This document shows positions 27,645-36,749 of a stretch of DNA of 64,000 nucleotides, in pieces (positions within the stretch are counted from its first letter, which is position 1; each line of letters begins with the position of its first letter). The stretch covers positions 462,740 through 526,739 of the forward strand of contig NZ_LMJT01000001.1 of assembly GCF_001429395.1 (NCBI RefSeq), read 5' to 3'. The notes below the pieces were generated by a model. The model was not told the DNA's origin, did no database searches, and saw only the letters and a program-made list of their open reading frames with translations. The position numbers were made by a program, and so were the translations under genes. The DNA is from Allobosea sp. Root381. Its GTDB lineage: Bacteria > Pseudomonadota > Alphaproteobacteria > Rhizobiales > Beijerinckiaceae.

Positions 27645-27881
27645 ATGGCTGCCGAACCCGAACAGAAACAGCTCCTCCACCTCGTCTTCGGCGGCGAACT
27701 GAGTTCGCTGGAAGGCATCACCTTCAAGGACCTCGCCAAGCTCGACGTCGTCGGCATCTTCCCGAACTACGCGACCGCCCACACCGCCTGGAAGGCGAAG
27801 GCGCAGGCGACCGTCGACCAGGCGCAGACACGTTACTTCATCGTGCACCTGCACCGCCTGCTCAACCCCGAGACAGTCTAA
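27645..27881 (+). CDS. DUF4170 family small protein
   Basis: A 78-residue protein typical of DUF4170 (LHLVFGGEL, IFPNYATAHTAWKAKAQATV, YFIVHLHRLL). GGAGAG upstream supports ATG 27645. It lies between the CysQ-like phosphatase and the DUF374 acyltransferase, its conserved position in Rhizobiales. No function is known; the cluster suggests a link to outer-membrane lipid synthesis. Confidence 0.92.
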   Translation: MAAEPEQKQLLHLVFGGELSSLEGITFKDLAKLDVVGIFPNYATAHTAWKAKAQATVDQAQTRYFIVHLHRLLNPETV

Positions 27882-27899
27882 GGTTCCGACGCCAGCTCC

Positions 27900-28640
27900 A
27901 TGGGCTTTTCGCTCCTCAAGACGCGCGCGGCGCAGGAAACGCTGGGCCGGCTCCTCGCCGGCTACCTCCGCCTCGTGCAGCGGACGAACCGTTTCGTGGT
28001 CGAGCCGGCCGACATCTATGAGCGCGTCCGCCCAGAGCTGCCGCTGATCATCGCGATGTGGCACGGCCAGCACATCATGATCCCGTTCTCGCGACCGGAC
28101 TGGATGCCGGCGTGCTCGCTGGTCTCGCGCCATGGCGACGGCGGCTTCAACGCGGTGGCGCTGCGCGAGCTCGGCATCGGCGCGATCCGCGGCTCGGGTG
28201 CGCTCGGCAAGAAGATCCGCGAGAAGGGCGGCGCCAGCGCCTTCCTCGCCATGGTCAGGCGGCTCGCCGCGGGCGAGACGATGGTGCTGACCGCCGACAT
28301 TCCCAAGCGCGCCCGCATCGCCGGGCCGGGCATCATCCAGCTCGCGCGCGCCTCGGGCCGCCCGGTACATCCGATCGCGGTGGTGACGAGCCGGCGCATC
28401 GACTTCAAGAGCTGGGACCGGGCCTCGATCGGGCTGCCCTTCGGCCGCGGCGCGATCGTGGTCGGCGAGGCGATCCACGTCGCGCGCGAGGCCGACGAGG
28501 CGACCTGCGAGGCGGCGCGGCTGGCGCTCGAGGCCGGGCTCGACGCCGTGCATGCCCGCGCTTATGCGCTGGTCGGCGCCCAGGATCCCGGTGCTGGACT
28601 TCGGGAGGCCCAGATCGCTCGCGCGGGAGTCGCGGCATGA
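27900..28640 (+). CDS. DUF374 lysophospholipid acyltransferase family protein
   Basis: A 246-residue protein. MWHGQHIMIPF and SRHGDGGFNAVALRELG resemble the HxxxxD-type acyltransferase motif region of DUF374, and the lysine-rich GALGKKIREKGG follows. It sits directly before waaA, overlapping it by ATGA, and probably works in lipid A or Kdo-lipid maturation. The acyl donor and acceptor are unknown. Confidence 0.88.
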   Translation: MGFSLLKTRAAQETLGRLLAGYLRLVQRTNRFVVEPADIYERVRPELPLIIAMWHGQHIMIPFSRPDWMPACSLVSRHGDGGFNAVALRELGIGAIRGSGALGKKIREKGGASAFLAMVRRLAAGETMVLTADIPKRARIAGPGIIQLARASGRPVHPIAVVTSRRIDFKSWDRASIGLPFGRGAIVVGEAIHVAREADEATCEAARLALEAGLDAVHARAYALVGAQDPGAGLREAQIARAGVAA

Positions 28641-29941
28641 GCGGCAAGGGCGCGATCCTCACAGGCTACAGGCTGCTGACCGGCCTGCTCGAACCGGCGG
28701 CGGCCGGCCTGCTGGTCTGGCGGCGGCGGCGCGGCAAGGAGGACCCGACGCGTTTCGCCGAGCGCCGCGGCTATCCCGGCGTCAGGCGTCCCAATCGCTC
28801 GCTGGTCTGGCTGCATGGCGCGAGCGTTGGCGAGACGGTGACCCTGCTGCCGCTGATCGCGAAACTGCAGAAGCGCGGCTTCGCCGTGCTCGTGACCTCG
28901 GGCACCGTGACCTCGGCCGGGCTGCTCGCGGCGCGGCTGCCGGCCGGCGTGATCCACCAGTACCTTCCGCTGGACGTGCCACGCTACATGCGCCGCTTCC
29001 TCGACTACTGGCGCCCGGATCTCGGGCTGATCTGCGAATCGGAGATCTGGCCAAATCTGCTGATCGAGGCGAAGCGCCGCGACGTGCCGCTGGTGCAGGT
29101 CAATGCCCGGATGTCGGAGCGCTCCTTCGCGCGCTGGTACAAGGCGCCGCAGACCTCGCGCTACCTGCTCTCCTGCTTCGAATCCTGCCTCGCGCAGTCG
29201 CAGGGCGACGCGGAGCGGCTGGCACAGCTCGGCGCGCCGCGCGTCAGCGTCGCCGGCAATCTCAAATTCGACGTGCCGGCGCCTCCCGCCGATGCCGATA
29301 CGCTGGCGATCCTCGACGGCCTGACCACGGGCCGGCCGGTCTGGGTCGCGGCCAGCACGCATCCGGGCGAGGAAGAGCAGGTCATCGCCGCCCATCTCGG
29401 GATCAAGCCCTACCTGCCGAAGCTCCTGACCATCATCGCCCCGCGCCATCCGCAGCGCGGCATCGAGATCGAGGCGCTGGCGCAGGCCAACGGCATCGCC
29501 GTGGCGCGGCGCGCCGCGGGCCAGCTGCCGGAGCGCGACACCGAGCTCTACATCGCCGATACGGTGGGCGAGCTCGGCCTGCTCTATCGCCTCTCGCAGG
29601 TGGCCTATCTCGGCGGCTCGCTGGTGCCGCTGATCGGCGGCCACAACCCGATCGAGCCGGCAAAGCTCGGCTGTGCGCTGCTGCACGGGCCTTTCGTCCA
29701 CAACAATGCCGAGATCTTCGCTGCCTTCGACCAGGATGGCGGCGCGCGCGAGGTCGCCGATGCGCAGGGGCTCGCCGGCGCGGTGCATCGCTGGCTCAGC
29801 GACCCGGCGAGCGCCCGGCAGGCGGCCCGCACCGCGGCCCAGACCAGCGCCGAGCTCGGCGGCGCCCTGAACCGGACGATCCAGGCGATCGAACCGCTGC
29901 TCATGCGCATCGCGCTCGGCCAGCGCGACGCCGCATCCTGA
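28637..29941 (+). CDS. waaA: 3-deoxy-D-manno-octulosonic acid transferase
   Basis: A 434-residue GT-B glycosyltransferase that adds Kdo to the lipid A precursor at the inner membrane. There is an N-terminal membrane anchor. WLHGASVGETVTLLPLI is the conserved N-domain motif, ESEIWPNLL the next, and the C-domain has AASTHPGEEEQ and GGSLVPLIGGHNPIEPAKLG. The start overlaps the DUF374 stop, and the stop overlaps lpxK by one base (TGATG). Whether it adds one or two Kdo residues cannot be read here. Confidence 0.97.
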   Translation: MSGKGAILTGYRLLTGLLEPAAAGLLVWRRRRGKEDPTRFAERRGYPGVRRPNRSLVWLHGASVGETVTLLPLIAKLQKRGFAVLVTSGTVTSAGLLAARLPAGVIHQYLPLDVPRYMRRFLDYWRPDLGLICESEIWPNLLIEAKRRDVPLVQVNARMSERSFARWYKAPQTSRYLLSCFESCLAQSQGDAERLAQLGAPRVSVAGNLKFDVPAPPADADTLAILDGLTTGRPVWVAASTHPGEEEQVIAAHLGIKPYLPKLLTIIAPRHPQRGIEIEALAQANGIAVARRAAGQLPERDTELYIADTVGELGLLYRLSQVAYLGGSLVPLIGGHNPIEPAKLGCALLHGPFVHNNAEIFAAFDQDGGAREVADAQGLAGAVHRWLSDPASARQAARTAAQTSAELGGALNRTIQAIEPLLMRIALGQRDAAS

Positions 29942-30969
29942 TGCGCGCCCCGGGCTTCTGGTGGCGGCCGCCGGGCGCCCTCGCCCGGCTCCTCTCTCCG
30001 CTCGGACGGCTCTATGGCGCGATCACGCTGCAGCGGATGCGTCGCGCCGGCACCGACGCCGGCATCCCGGTGATCTGCGTCGGCAATTTCGTCGCGGGCG
30101 GCGCCGGCAAGACCCCGACCTCGATCGCGCTCGCGGCCATGCTGGCACGGCACGGTGAGACGCCCTTCGTGCTGATGCGCGGCTATGGCGGTTCGCTCGC
30201 CGGGCCGGTCGAAGTCGATGCCGCCTATCACGCCGCCCATGCCGTCGGCGACGAGCCGCTGCTGATGGCACGCCATGCCCGCACCGTCGTGGCGCGGGAC
30301 CGTGTCGCGGGGGCCTCGCTGGCGCGGGCGCTCGGCGCGAGCGTGATCGTCATGGATGACGGGCTGCAGAATCCCGCTCTGGCCAAGCGGCTGCGGCTCG
30401 CGGTGGTCGACGGGGCGGGCGGCGCCGGCAACGGGTATTGCCTGCCGGCGGGCCCGCTGCGCGCGCCGCTGGCCGGCCAGCTGGCGCAGACGGATGCGGT
30501 GCTCGTCATCGGCGCCGGCGCGGCCGGAGAAGAGGTCGCCGCAGCCGCCACGGAAGCGGGGGTCGCGACGCTGACGGCACGACTACAACCCTCGCCGGAG
30601 GCCAAGGCGCGCCTGTCAGAGCAGGCCGTCCTGGCGGTCTCGGGAATCGGCCGGCCGGAGAAATTCGCCGACACCTTGCGGCAGGCCGACGCCCGCATCG
30701 TCGCAGAGCGCGCCTTCCCCGATCATCACCCCTATACGGCAGAGGATGTCGCGGCGCTGGTGGCGCAGGCCAGCGAGCTGGACTGCCTGATCGCGACGAC
30801 GGAGAAGGACATGGTGAAGCTCGGGCCGCTCTGGCCTCATGCCGAGCGCCACCGGCTGCTGCCCGTGCCGGTCACGTTGGTCTTCGACGAACCGGGGCGG
30901 ATCGAGGCGATGGCAGCAGAGGCCTTATCGGGACGCTCAGGCCCGACCGGCGCGGCGCAACCGCAATAA
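29941..30969 (+). CDS. lpxK: Tetraacyldisaccharide 4'-kinase
   Basis: A 342-residue membrane-associated kinase that phosphorylates the 4' position of the lipid A disaccharide. The Walker A motif is in CVGNFVAGGAGKTPTSIALA, the DDG motif in VIVMDDGLQNP, and the C-terminal signature in ATTEKDMVKLGPLWP. It overlaps waaA by one base. Its 3' end overlaps the convergent DUF2093 gene by 33 bases. An aspartate, histidine and lysine consistent with catalysis are present; nothing looks degenerate. Confidence 0.96.
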   Translation: MRAPGFWWRPPGALARLLSPLGRLYGAITLQRMRRAGTDAGIPVICVGNFVAGGAGKTPTSIALAAMLARHGETPFVLMRGYGGSLAGPVEVDAAYHAAHAVGDEPLLMARHARTVVARDRVAGASLARALGASVIVMDDGLQNPALAKRLRLAVVDGAGGAGNGYCLPAGPLRAPLAGQLAQTDAVLVIGAGAAGEEVAAAATEAGVATLTARLQPSPEAKARLSEQAVLAVSGIGRPEKFADTLRQADARIVAERAFPDHHPYTAEDVAALVAQASELDCLIATTEKDMVKLGPLWPHAERHRLLPVPVTLVFDEPGRIEAMAAEALSGRSGPTGAAQPQ

Positions 30970-31158
30970 CGCGGCCTCGGGCGAGGCATAGGGTTCCTGC
31001 CAGTCGACCGACCAGTAACGCAGGTCTTCGAGCCGGATCGGCGACCCGGTGACGGCGCAGCGCACGAAGGCGCCCGGCCGCACGACGCGAAACTCGCCAT
31101 GGCCGTAATCGAGCGCGGCTTCGGGGCCGGGCAAAGGGGGGCGTTCGCTGATATTCAT
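30937..31158 (-). CDS. DUF2093 domain protein
   Basis: A 73-residue protein matching DUF2093 (EAALDYGHGEFRVVRPGAFV, then CAVTGSPIRLEDLRYWSVDW and QEPY). Genes of this family lie convergent to lpxK across Rhizobiales, as here. The 3' ends overlap by 33 bases. Function is unknown. Confidence 0.92.
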   Translation of the reverse strand: MNISERPPLPGPEAALDYGHGEFRVVRPGAFVRCAVTGSPIRLEDLRYWSVDWQEPYASPEAALLRLRRAGRA

Positions 31159-31232
31159 GACGATCTGTCTAGCACATTGATCGCGGTGCGCATTATCGGG
31201 ATAATCAGTCTTCCGTGATAGCGTCCCAGCCG

Positions 31233-32120
31233 ATGATGTCCAGCCTGACACGCCTCGCCGGGGCCCTTCTGGGGCTCGCGGTCGCGACGAGCGCTGCCCT
31301 GGCCGGCGGCTTCGAGCGCGTGCGCGTCCCGAGCTACGACGCCGATCTCGATGCGGTCCTCTATCTGCCCCAGGGCCAGGGGCCGTTTCCGGCCGTCGTC
31401 GCGCTGCATGGTTGCGGCGGCCTGTGGCGCGACAATGGCAAGCTCTCGGCCCGGCATTCCGACTGGGGAGAGCGGCTGGCGCGCGCTGGCTTCGCCGTCC
31501 TGATGCCGGACAGCTACGGTTCGCGCCGGCTCGGCTCGCAGTGCGGCGTGCGGGAACTGCCCGTCCGGGCCAGCCGCGAGCGCGTCGCCGACGCCGCCGC
31601 CGCACGCAACTGGCTGCAATCGCGCGCCGACATCCGACCGGACAGGATCGCGCTGCTCGGCTGGTCCGGCGGGGGCTCGACGGTCCTGGCGGCCGTCCGC
31701 AAGGACCGCCGCCCGGCCGATGCGAAGCCCGACTTCGCGCGCGGCATCGCCTTCTATCCCGGCTGCCGGTCACAGTCGGAATCGACGAGTTTCGCGGCAC
31801 GCCTGCCGCTGATGATCCTGATGGGCGACGCCGACGACTGGACCCCGCCGGCGCCCTGCGACCACCTCACCAAGGCGGCGAACGCCCGCGGCGAGAAGGT
31901 CGATCTGGTGATCTATCCCGGCGCGCTGCATGATTTCGACCATCCGCGCCTCGAGGTGAAGGAACGCAGCGACATCGCCTATTCCGCCACAGGAACCGGC
32001 AAGGCGACGGTCGGGACCAATCCGGCGGCGCGCGACGACGCGATCCAGCGCGTGACGGCCTTCCTCAAAGCGCCTGAGCCCTTGTCCAGCGCGCCCTTCG
32101 CTTCATCCCCGGTTCGATAA
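31233..32120 (+). CDS. Secreted dienelactone-hydrolase-type alpha/beta hydrolase
   Basis: A 295-residue exported hydrolase with a signal peptide (cleavage near SAALAGG, about 28). LHGCGGLWRDNG is the oxyanion region, GWSGGG the nucleophile elbow, GDADDWTP holds a likely acid, and LHDFDH the histidine. Dienelactone-hydrolase-like enzymes cleave lactones or esters; the natural substrate is unknown. ATG 31233 is chosen, but GTG 31215 and ATG 31236 remain possible and none has a good ribosome binding site. It is inserted between DUF2093 and xseA, which often neighbour each other. Confidence 0.85.
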   Translation: MMSSLTRLAGALLGLAVATSAALAGGFERVRVPSYDADLDAVLYLPQGQGPFPAVVALHGCGGLWRDNGKLSARHSDWGERLARAGFAVLMPDSYGSRRLGSQCGVRELPVRASRERVADAAAARNWLQSRADIRPDRIALLGWSGGGSTVLAAVRKDRRPADAKPDFARGIAFYPGCRSQSESTSFAARLPLMILMGDADDWTPPAPCDHLTKAANARGEKVDLVIYPGALHDFDHPRLEVKERSDIAYSATGTGKATVGTNPAARDDAIQRVTAFLKAPEPLSSAPFASSPVR

Positions 32121-32270
32121 CTGACTCGAAACTCCGGCGCTTGTCCTGCGAGGTAGAGCAATAATGGGGTTCTTTTGGACAGATTGAACATCAGACAAAA
32201 AGCGCCGTCATCCCGGACGACCCCGCGCTGCAACTTGAAATTCCACGGGTAGAAGCGACCAGGGCGTCGC

Positions 32271-33860
32271 TCAGAACAGATCGCCCTGCCCGCCCTTGGG
32301 GCTTTCCCGCCGCAGCGGCCGTGCGGGGCGCGCCGGGGTACTGCCGTCTCCCGCAGCCATGACGCCGAAGCGCCCATCGCTGACCTGCACGCTCAGCGCC
32401 TGCCCCGGCCGCACCTGGCCGACGCCACGGACCAGCGCGCCGGCCTCGTCACGCACCAGCGCATAGCCGCGCGCCAGGACGGCATCGGGCCCGAGCGAGG
32501 CGAGGAGCGAGGCGGAAGAGCGCAGACGCTCGCGCCGGCGCGCCAGATTCTGCGCGAAGGCGCGTTGCAGCCTGTCTTCGAGACCGAGAAGACGCTCGCC
32601 GCGCTGGACCAGATCGCGCGAAAGCGCACGCGCGGCGCGCTGGTCGAGGTCCGCGATACGCTCGAAGGCCCGGCCGACCCGCTCGCGCTGGGCACGCAGC
32701 AGGGCATCCCTGCCCGCCCGCAGGCGCTTCGACAGACCGTCCAGCCTGGCCGCGAAACCGGCGAGCCGCGCCACCGGCGACTGCCGGGCGAGCCGTTGTG
32801 CGACCAGCCCCAATTGCTGCTCATGGACGCGCGCATTGCGCGCCAGAGCCGGTGCCAGGCGCGTGGCCGCGAGATCGAGCCGCTGGCGCGGCCCGGAGAG
32901 CACGGCTTCCGGCCCCGGCAGCGCCCGGGCGAGCGCGCGCAGATCGCTGCGGCGACGGTCGGAGAGGCGGCGCATCGCCCCGCCTTGCCGGCGCGACAGG
33001 TCCGCTACGAAGGCCATCAGCTCGGCCCGCACCGGCACGACCTTTTCGGCCGCCCCCGTCGGCGTCGGCGCGCGCAGGTCGGATGCATGGTCGATGAGCG
33101 TAACGTCGGTCTCGTGACCGACGGCCGAAACCAGCGGGATCAGCGATGCGGCGGCGGCGCGCACCACCGCCTCCTCGTTGAAGCCCATCAGGTCTTCCAG
33201 GGAGCCGCCGCCGCGCGCCACGATGATGACGTCCGGCCGCGGGATGCGCCCGCCCTCGGGCAGGCCATTGAAGCCGGCGATGGCATTGGCGACCTCGGCC
33301 GCGCTGGTCTCGCCCTGCACGCGCACCGGCCAGACCAGGACATGGCGCGGGAAACGGTCTTCCAGACGGTGCAGGATGTCGCGGATCACCGCGCCGGTCG
33401 GCGAGGTGACGACGCCGATGACGCGCGGCAGATAGGGGATGGGCCGCTTGCGCTCGACCGCGAACAGCCCCTCGGCCGCCAGCCGATTGCGGCGCTCTTC
33501 CAGCAGCGCCATCAGCGCGCCTATACCGGCTGGCTCGAGCGAGTCGATGATGATCTGGTAGCTCGACTTGCCGGCGAAGGTCGTGATCTTGCCGGTGGCG
33601 ATGACCTCCAGCCCCTCCTGGGGCCTCGTCTTCAGGCGGCCGAAGACGCCCTTCCAGATCACCGCGTCGATCTTGGCGTTGGTGTCCTTCAGCGAGAAAT
33701 AGACATGGCCGGAGCCGACCGGCCCGCGATAGCCGGAGATCTCGCCGCGCACCCGCACGAAGCCGAAAGCGTCCTCCAGCGTGCGCTTGAGCGCGCCCGA
33801 GAGGTCCGAGACCGACCATTCCGGAACATTGCCGGAAGGCTTCTGCGATTCGCTGTCCAT
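32271..33860 (-). CDS. xseA: Exodeoxyribonuclease VII large subunit
   Basis: A 529-residue nuclease subunit. The N-terminal OB-fold reads [16 protein letters not shown], the catalytic core contains [39 protein letters not shown] and [20 protein letters not shown], followed by a long coiled-coil and a C-terminal beta domain. It degrades single-stranded DNA together with the small subunit XseB, which is not in this window. Start 33860 is chosen over 33914 by the family N-terminus. It is divergent from purD across a repeat. Confidence 0.96.
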   Translation of the reverse strand: MDSESQKPSGNVPEWSVSDLSGALKRTLEDAFGFVRVRGEISGYRGPVGSGHVYFSLKDTNAKIDAVIWKGVFGRLKTRPQEGLEVIATGKITTFAGKSSYQIIIDSLEPAGIGALMALLEERRNRLAAEGLFAVERKRPIPYLPRVIGVVTSPTGAVIRDILHRLEDRFPRHVLVWPVRVQGETSAAEVANAIAGFNGLPEGGRIPRPDVIIVARGGGSLEDLMGFNEEAVVRAAAASLIPLVSAVGHETDVTLIDHASDLRAPTPTGAAEKVVPVRAELMAFVADLSRRQGGAMRRLSDRRRSDLRALARALPGPEAVLSGPRQRLDLAATRLAPALARNARVHEQQLGLVAQRLARQSPVARLAGFAARLDGLSKRLRAGRDALLRAQRERVGRAFERIADLDQRAARALSRDLVQRGERLLGLEDRLQRAFAQNLARRRERLRSSASLLASLGPDAVLARGYALVRDEAGALVRGVGQVRPGQALSVQVSDGRFGVMAAGDGSTPARPARPLRRESPKGGQGDLF

Positions 33861-33960
33861 TGCCGGACCATAGCGGGGGCGACACGCGGGCAGAAGCGTT
33901 GCCGTGGGCATCATCGGCGGCTATTGCCGCTATCAGAACGCAGCTCTAGGACCGATGCGG

Positions 33961-34053
33961 GTCGTCCCGGACGGAGCGAAGCGGAGATCCGGGATCCATT
34001 CCAGAACGGTTCAGGCATGGATCCCGGGTCTCCCTCCGGTCGCCCCGGATGAC
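33961..34053. repeat. Dispersed palindromic repeat, type B
   Basis: GTCGTCCCGGACGGAGCGAA and GATCCGGGATCCATT on the left are mirrored by ATGGATCCCGGGTCTCCCTC and CCGGATGAC on the right. It fills most of the gap between the divergent xseA and purD genes. Fragments of the same type occur near 1248, 32209 and 41979. Confidence 0.7.
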
Positions 34054-34089
34054 AGCCGTGGACGGATGTCCGCACGCGAGGAGACGACG

Positions 34090-35373
34090 ATGAACATCCT
34101 TCTGATCGGATCGGGCGGCCGCGAGCATGCCTTGGCCTGGGCGATCTCCGGCTCGCCGCTCTGCGACCGGCTCTTCATCGCGCCCGGCAATCCCGGTACG
34201 GCGCAATGCGGCGAGAACGTCGTGCTCGACATCGCCGACCACAAGGCCGTGGCTGATTTCTGCAAGCTGCAGCGCATCGACCTCGTCGTGGTCGGGCCGG
34301 AGGGACCGCTCGTCGCGGGCATCGCCGACGACCTCGCTGCAGCCGGCATCAAGGTCTTCGGTCCATCGAAGGCGGCTGCCCAGCTCGAAGGCTCGAAGGC
34401 CTTCACCAAGGAGCTCTGCGCCGAGTTCGCCATCCCGACCGCCGGCTTCGGCCGCTTCCGGGATGCCGCCGCCGCCAAGGCCTATGTCGCCGCCCAAGGC
34501 GCGCCGATCGTGATCAAGGCCGACGGGCTCGCCGCCGGCAAGGGCGTGGTCATGGCCGAGACGCTCGAAGAGGCGAACGAGGCGATCGAGATGATGTTCG
34601 GCGGCGGGCTGGGTGCCGCCGGCGCCGAGGTCGTGATCGAGGAATGGATGATCGGCGAGGAGGCGAGCTTCTTCGCGCTCTGCGACGGCACGCATGCGCT
34701 GGCGCTGGCCTCGGCGCAGGACCACAAGCGCGTCGGCGACGGCGATACCGGCCCCAATACCGGCGGCATGGGCGCCTATTCGCCCGCCCCCGTGATGACC
34801 AAGGCGCTGGAAGAGCAGGTCATGGCCGAGATCGTGCGACCGACGCTGGCGGGCATGGCCAAGCGCGGCACGCCGTTCAAGGGCGTGCTCTTCGCCGGGC
34901 TGATGATCACGGCGCAGGGGCCGAAGCTGATCGAATACAATGTCCGCTTCGGCGATCCCGAATGCGAGGTGCTGATGCCGCGGCTGAAGAGCGACATCGT
35001 GCCGGCGCTGCTCGCTTCCTGCGACGGCGTGCTCGACACCTTCGATCTGCGCTGGTCGGACGAGACGGCGCTGACCGTGGTGCTCGCCGCCAAGGGCTAT
35101 CCCGGCAAGCCGGAAACCGGCACGGTCATCAAGGGCATCGAGCAGGCCGAGGCGCAGGACGACGTGCTCGTCTTCCATGCCGGCACGAAGCAGGACGCCA
35201 CGGGCGCAATCCTCAGCCATGGCGGGCGGGTGCTGAATGTCGTGGCGACCGCGAAGTCGGTGAGCGAGGCACAGGCCAAGGCGTATCGGGGCGTCGACGC
35301 GATCGATTGGCCCGGCGGTTTCTGCCGCCGCGACATCGGCTGGCAGGCGGTCAAGCGCGAGCGCGAAAGCTGA
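34090..35373 (+). CDS. purD: Phosphoribosylamine-glycine ligase
   Basis: A 427-residue ATP-grasp ligase, second step of purine synthesis (GARS). The N-terminal signature is [15 protein letters not shown], the ATP-grasp segment is [20 protein letters not shown], and the central signature [13 protein letters not shown] and metal-binding [18 protein letters not shown] are intact. GAGGAG supports ATG 34090; a longer in-frame ORF from 33904 runs through the repeat. The enzyme is monofunctional, as in other alphaproteobacteria. Confidence 0.98.
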   Translation: MNILLIGSGGREHALAWAISGSPLCDRLFIAPGNPGTAQCGENVVLDIADHKAVADFCKLQRIDLVVVGPEGPLVAGIADDLAAAGIKVFGPSKAAAQLEGSKAFTKELCAEFAIPTAGFGRFRDAAAAKAYVAAQGAPIVIKADGLAAGKGVVMAETLEEANEAIEMMFGGGLGAAGAEVVIEEWMIGEEASFFALCDGTHALALASAQDHKRVGDGDTGPNTGGMGAYSPAPVMTKALEEQVMAEIVRPTLAGMAKRGTPFKGVLFAGLMITAQGPKLIEYNVRFGDPECEVLMPRLKSDIVPALLASCDGVLDTFDLRWSDETALTVVLAAKGYPGKPETGTVIKGIEQAEAQDDVLVFHAGTKQDATGAILSHGGRVLNVVATAKSVSEAQAKAYRGVDAIDWPGGFCRRDIGWQAVKRERES

Positions 35374-35431
35374 CAAGTCAGCGGCCGTCATAGTAGCTTT
35401 CGAGCGAGAGGGTGTGCTTGGGAGCCTTTCC

Positions 35432-35635
35432 GTGACCTTTGAAATCGACGACGCGGAAACCGAAGCGCTCATCAGAGAGCTTTCGGCGCGAATGGGCGAG
35501 CCTATCGACACTGCAATCAAGATCGCGGCGGAGGAACGGCTCCAGCGACTAATCGCCGATACCCAACGAACGGACCGCACGACCGCGAATCCGGTCGATC
35601 CGGACGCTCGGTCGAATAAGGCCCGGTCGACATGA
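35432..35635 (+). CDS. VapB-like (Rv0623 family) antitoxin-fold protein, no toxin partner seen
   Basis: A 67-residue protein. TFEIDDAETEALIRELSARM followed by GEPIDTAIKIAAEERLQRL resembles the Rv0623/VapB family of ribbon-helix-helix antitoxins. The C-terminal 20 residues (after about residue 46) are polar and Asp/Asn-rich, where a toxin-binding tail would be. GTG 35432 is preferred, with GGGAG seven bases upstream; GTG 35414 is an alternative. No PIN-domain gene lies next to it. Its stop overlaps the start of a dehalogenase-type hydrolase by ATGA, so the two are probably translationally coupled. Confidence 0.7.
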   Translation: MTFEIDDAETEALIRELSARMGEPIDTAIKIAAEERLQRLIADTQRTDRTTANPVDPDARSNKARST

Positions 35636-36546
35636 GCAATCTCGACAGCCTGTTCCCTGGCTTCAAGGCGCATTGGATCGACGGGCCCGTCGGCAAAATC
35701 TTCGCGCGCGTCGGCGGCGAGGGGCCGCCGGTCGTGCTGATTCACGGCTTCCCGCAGACCCATGCCGAATGGCACAGGATCGCCGGCGAGCTGGCGAAGA
35801 CGCATACCGTCGTCTGCCCGGACCTGCGCGGCTATGGCTGGTCGGCGGCGCCGCATGGCGATGGCGGCCGCGAGACCTATACCAAGCGCGGCATGGGCGA
35901 GGACGTCGTCGCCGCGATGCAGGCACTCGGGCATCTGCGCTTTGCCGTGGTCGGGCATGACCGCGGCGCGCGCGTCGCCTACCGGCTGGCGCTGGACCAT
36001 CCCGGCCGCGTCGAGAAGCTCGCCTTGCTCGACATCATCCCGACGGTTTCGATGTGGGAGGGCATGAGCGCGGCGCGCGCGATGCAGGTCTATCACTGGA
36101 CCTTCCTCGCCCAGCCCGAGCCTGTCCCGGAGAACCTGATCAAGGCCGATCCGCTCGGCTGGCTCGACCACACCATCGCGAGCTGGACGCGGGCGAAGTC
36201 GCTCGACCTGTTCGACGCGCTGGCGCTGCGATCCTATGGCGAATCCTTCAACGATCCGGCTCGCATCCATGCGGCTTGCGAGGATTATCGCGCCGGCGCG
36301 ACCACCGATGTCGCGCATGACAAGGCCGATCTCGCGGCGGGCAACCGCATCCTCTGCCCGGTCCTGATCCTCTGGGGCGAGGCCGGCATCCCGGCCAAGG
36401 AGGCGAGCCCGCTGGAGATCTGGCGGGCGACATTCGCCCCGCAGGCCGAAGGTCAGGCGATCGAGAGCGGCCATTTCCTGCCCGAGGAGAACCCGGCGGC
36501 GACGCTCGAGGCGCTGATCCCGTTCTTGTCGGATAGAACTGCGTAG
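35632..36546 (+). CDS. Fluoroacetate dehalogenase-type alpha/beta hydrolase
   Basis: A 304-residue hydrolase. All residues known for the Rhodopseudomonas palustris fluoroacetate dehalogenase RPA1163 occur at the same numbering: nucleophile D110 and carboxylate-binding R111 and R114 in VGHDRGARVAYR, D134 in LLDII, halide-binding H155 and W156 in QVYHWTFL, Y219 in CEDYR, and the base histidine H281 (280 in RPA1163) in SGHFLPEE. It is therefore likely to hydrolyse fluoroacetate or haloacetate to glycolate. The start overlaps the VapB-like gene. A HAD-type dehalogenase gene follows after a 200-base gap. Confidence 0.88.
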   Translation: MSNLDSLFPGFKAHWIDGPVGKIFARVGGEGPPVVLIHGFPQTHAEWHRIAGELAKTHTVVCPDLRGYGWSAAPHGDGGRETYTKRGMGEDVVAAMQALGHLRFAVVGHDRGARVAYRLALDHPGRVEKLALLDIIPTVSMWEGMSAARAMQVYHWTFLAQPEPVPENLIKADPLGWLDHTIASWTRAKSLDLFDALALRSYGESFNDPARIHAACEDYRAGATTDVAHDKADLAAGNRILCPVLILWGEAGIPAKEASPLEIWRATFAPQAEGQAIESGHFLPEENPAATLEALIPFLSDRTA

Positions 36547-36570
36547 AAGATGGCACCATCCGGACATGAT

Positions 36571-36717
36571 GGTCATTCCGGGGCAGGCCGCAGGCCCGAG
36601 CCCGGAACCCATGAACATTGCCGCACCGAAACGAGGCTCCGCAGCCGTCGATCTTTTCCGGCCAGTTCAGCGGTTATGGGTTCCGGGCTCATTGCTGCGC
36701 AATGCCCCGGAATGACG
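36571..36717. repeat. Dispersed palindromic repeat, type A copy 2
   Basis: The left side GGTCATTCCGGGGCAGGCCG and GAGCCCGGAACCCAT is mirrored by ATGGGTTCCGGGCTC and GCCCCGGAATGACG. It fills the gap between the two dehalogenase-type genes. It is related to the element at 20137-20246. Confidence 0.75.
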
Positions 36718-36749
36718 CCGAGCCGAGCCCGATCGAACCGGAGACCATG

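Noticed and set aside
35374..36546. A complete VapBC toxin-antitoxin system
   Set aside because: Only the antitoxin-like gene is present. The downstream protein is an alpha/beta hydrolase with a dehalogenase active site, not a PIN nuclease.
36547..36746. Small frames inside the type A repeat between the dehalogenase genes
   Set aside because: They are formed by the palindromic repeat itself and have no ribosome binding sites or protein-like composition.
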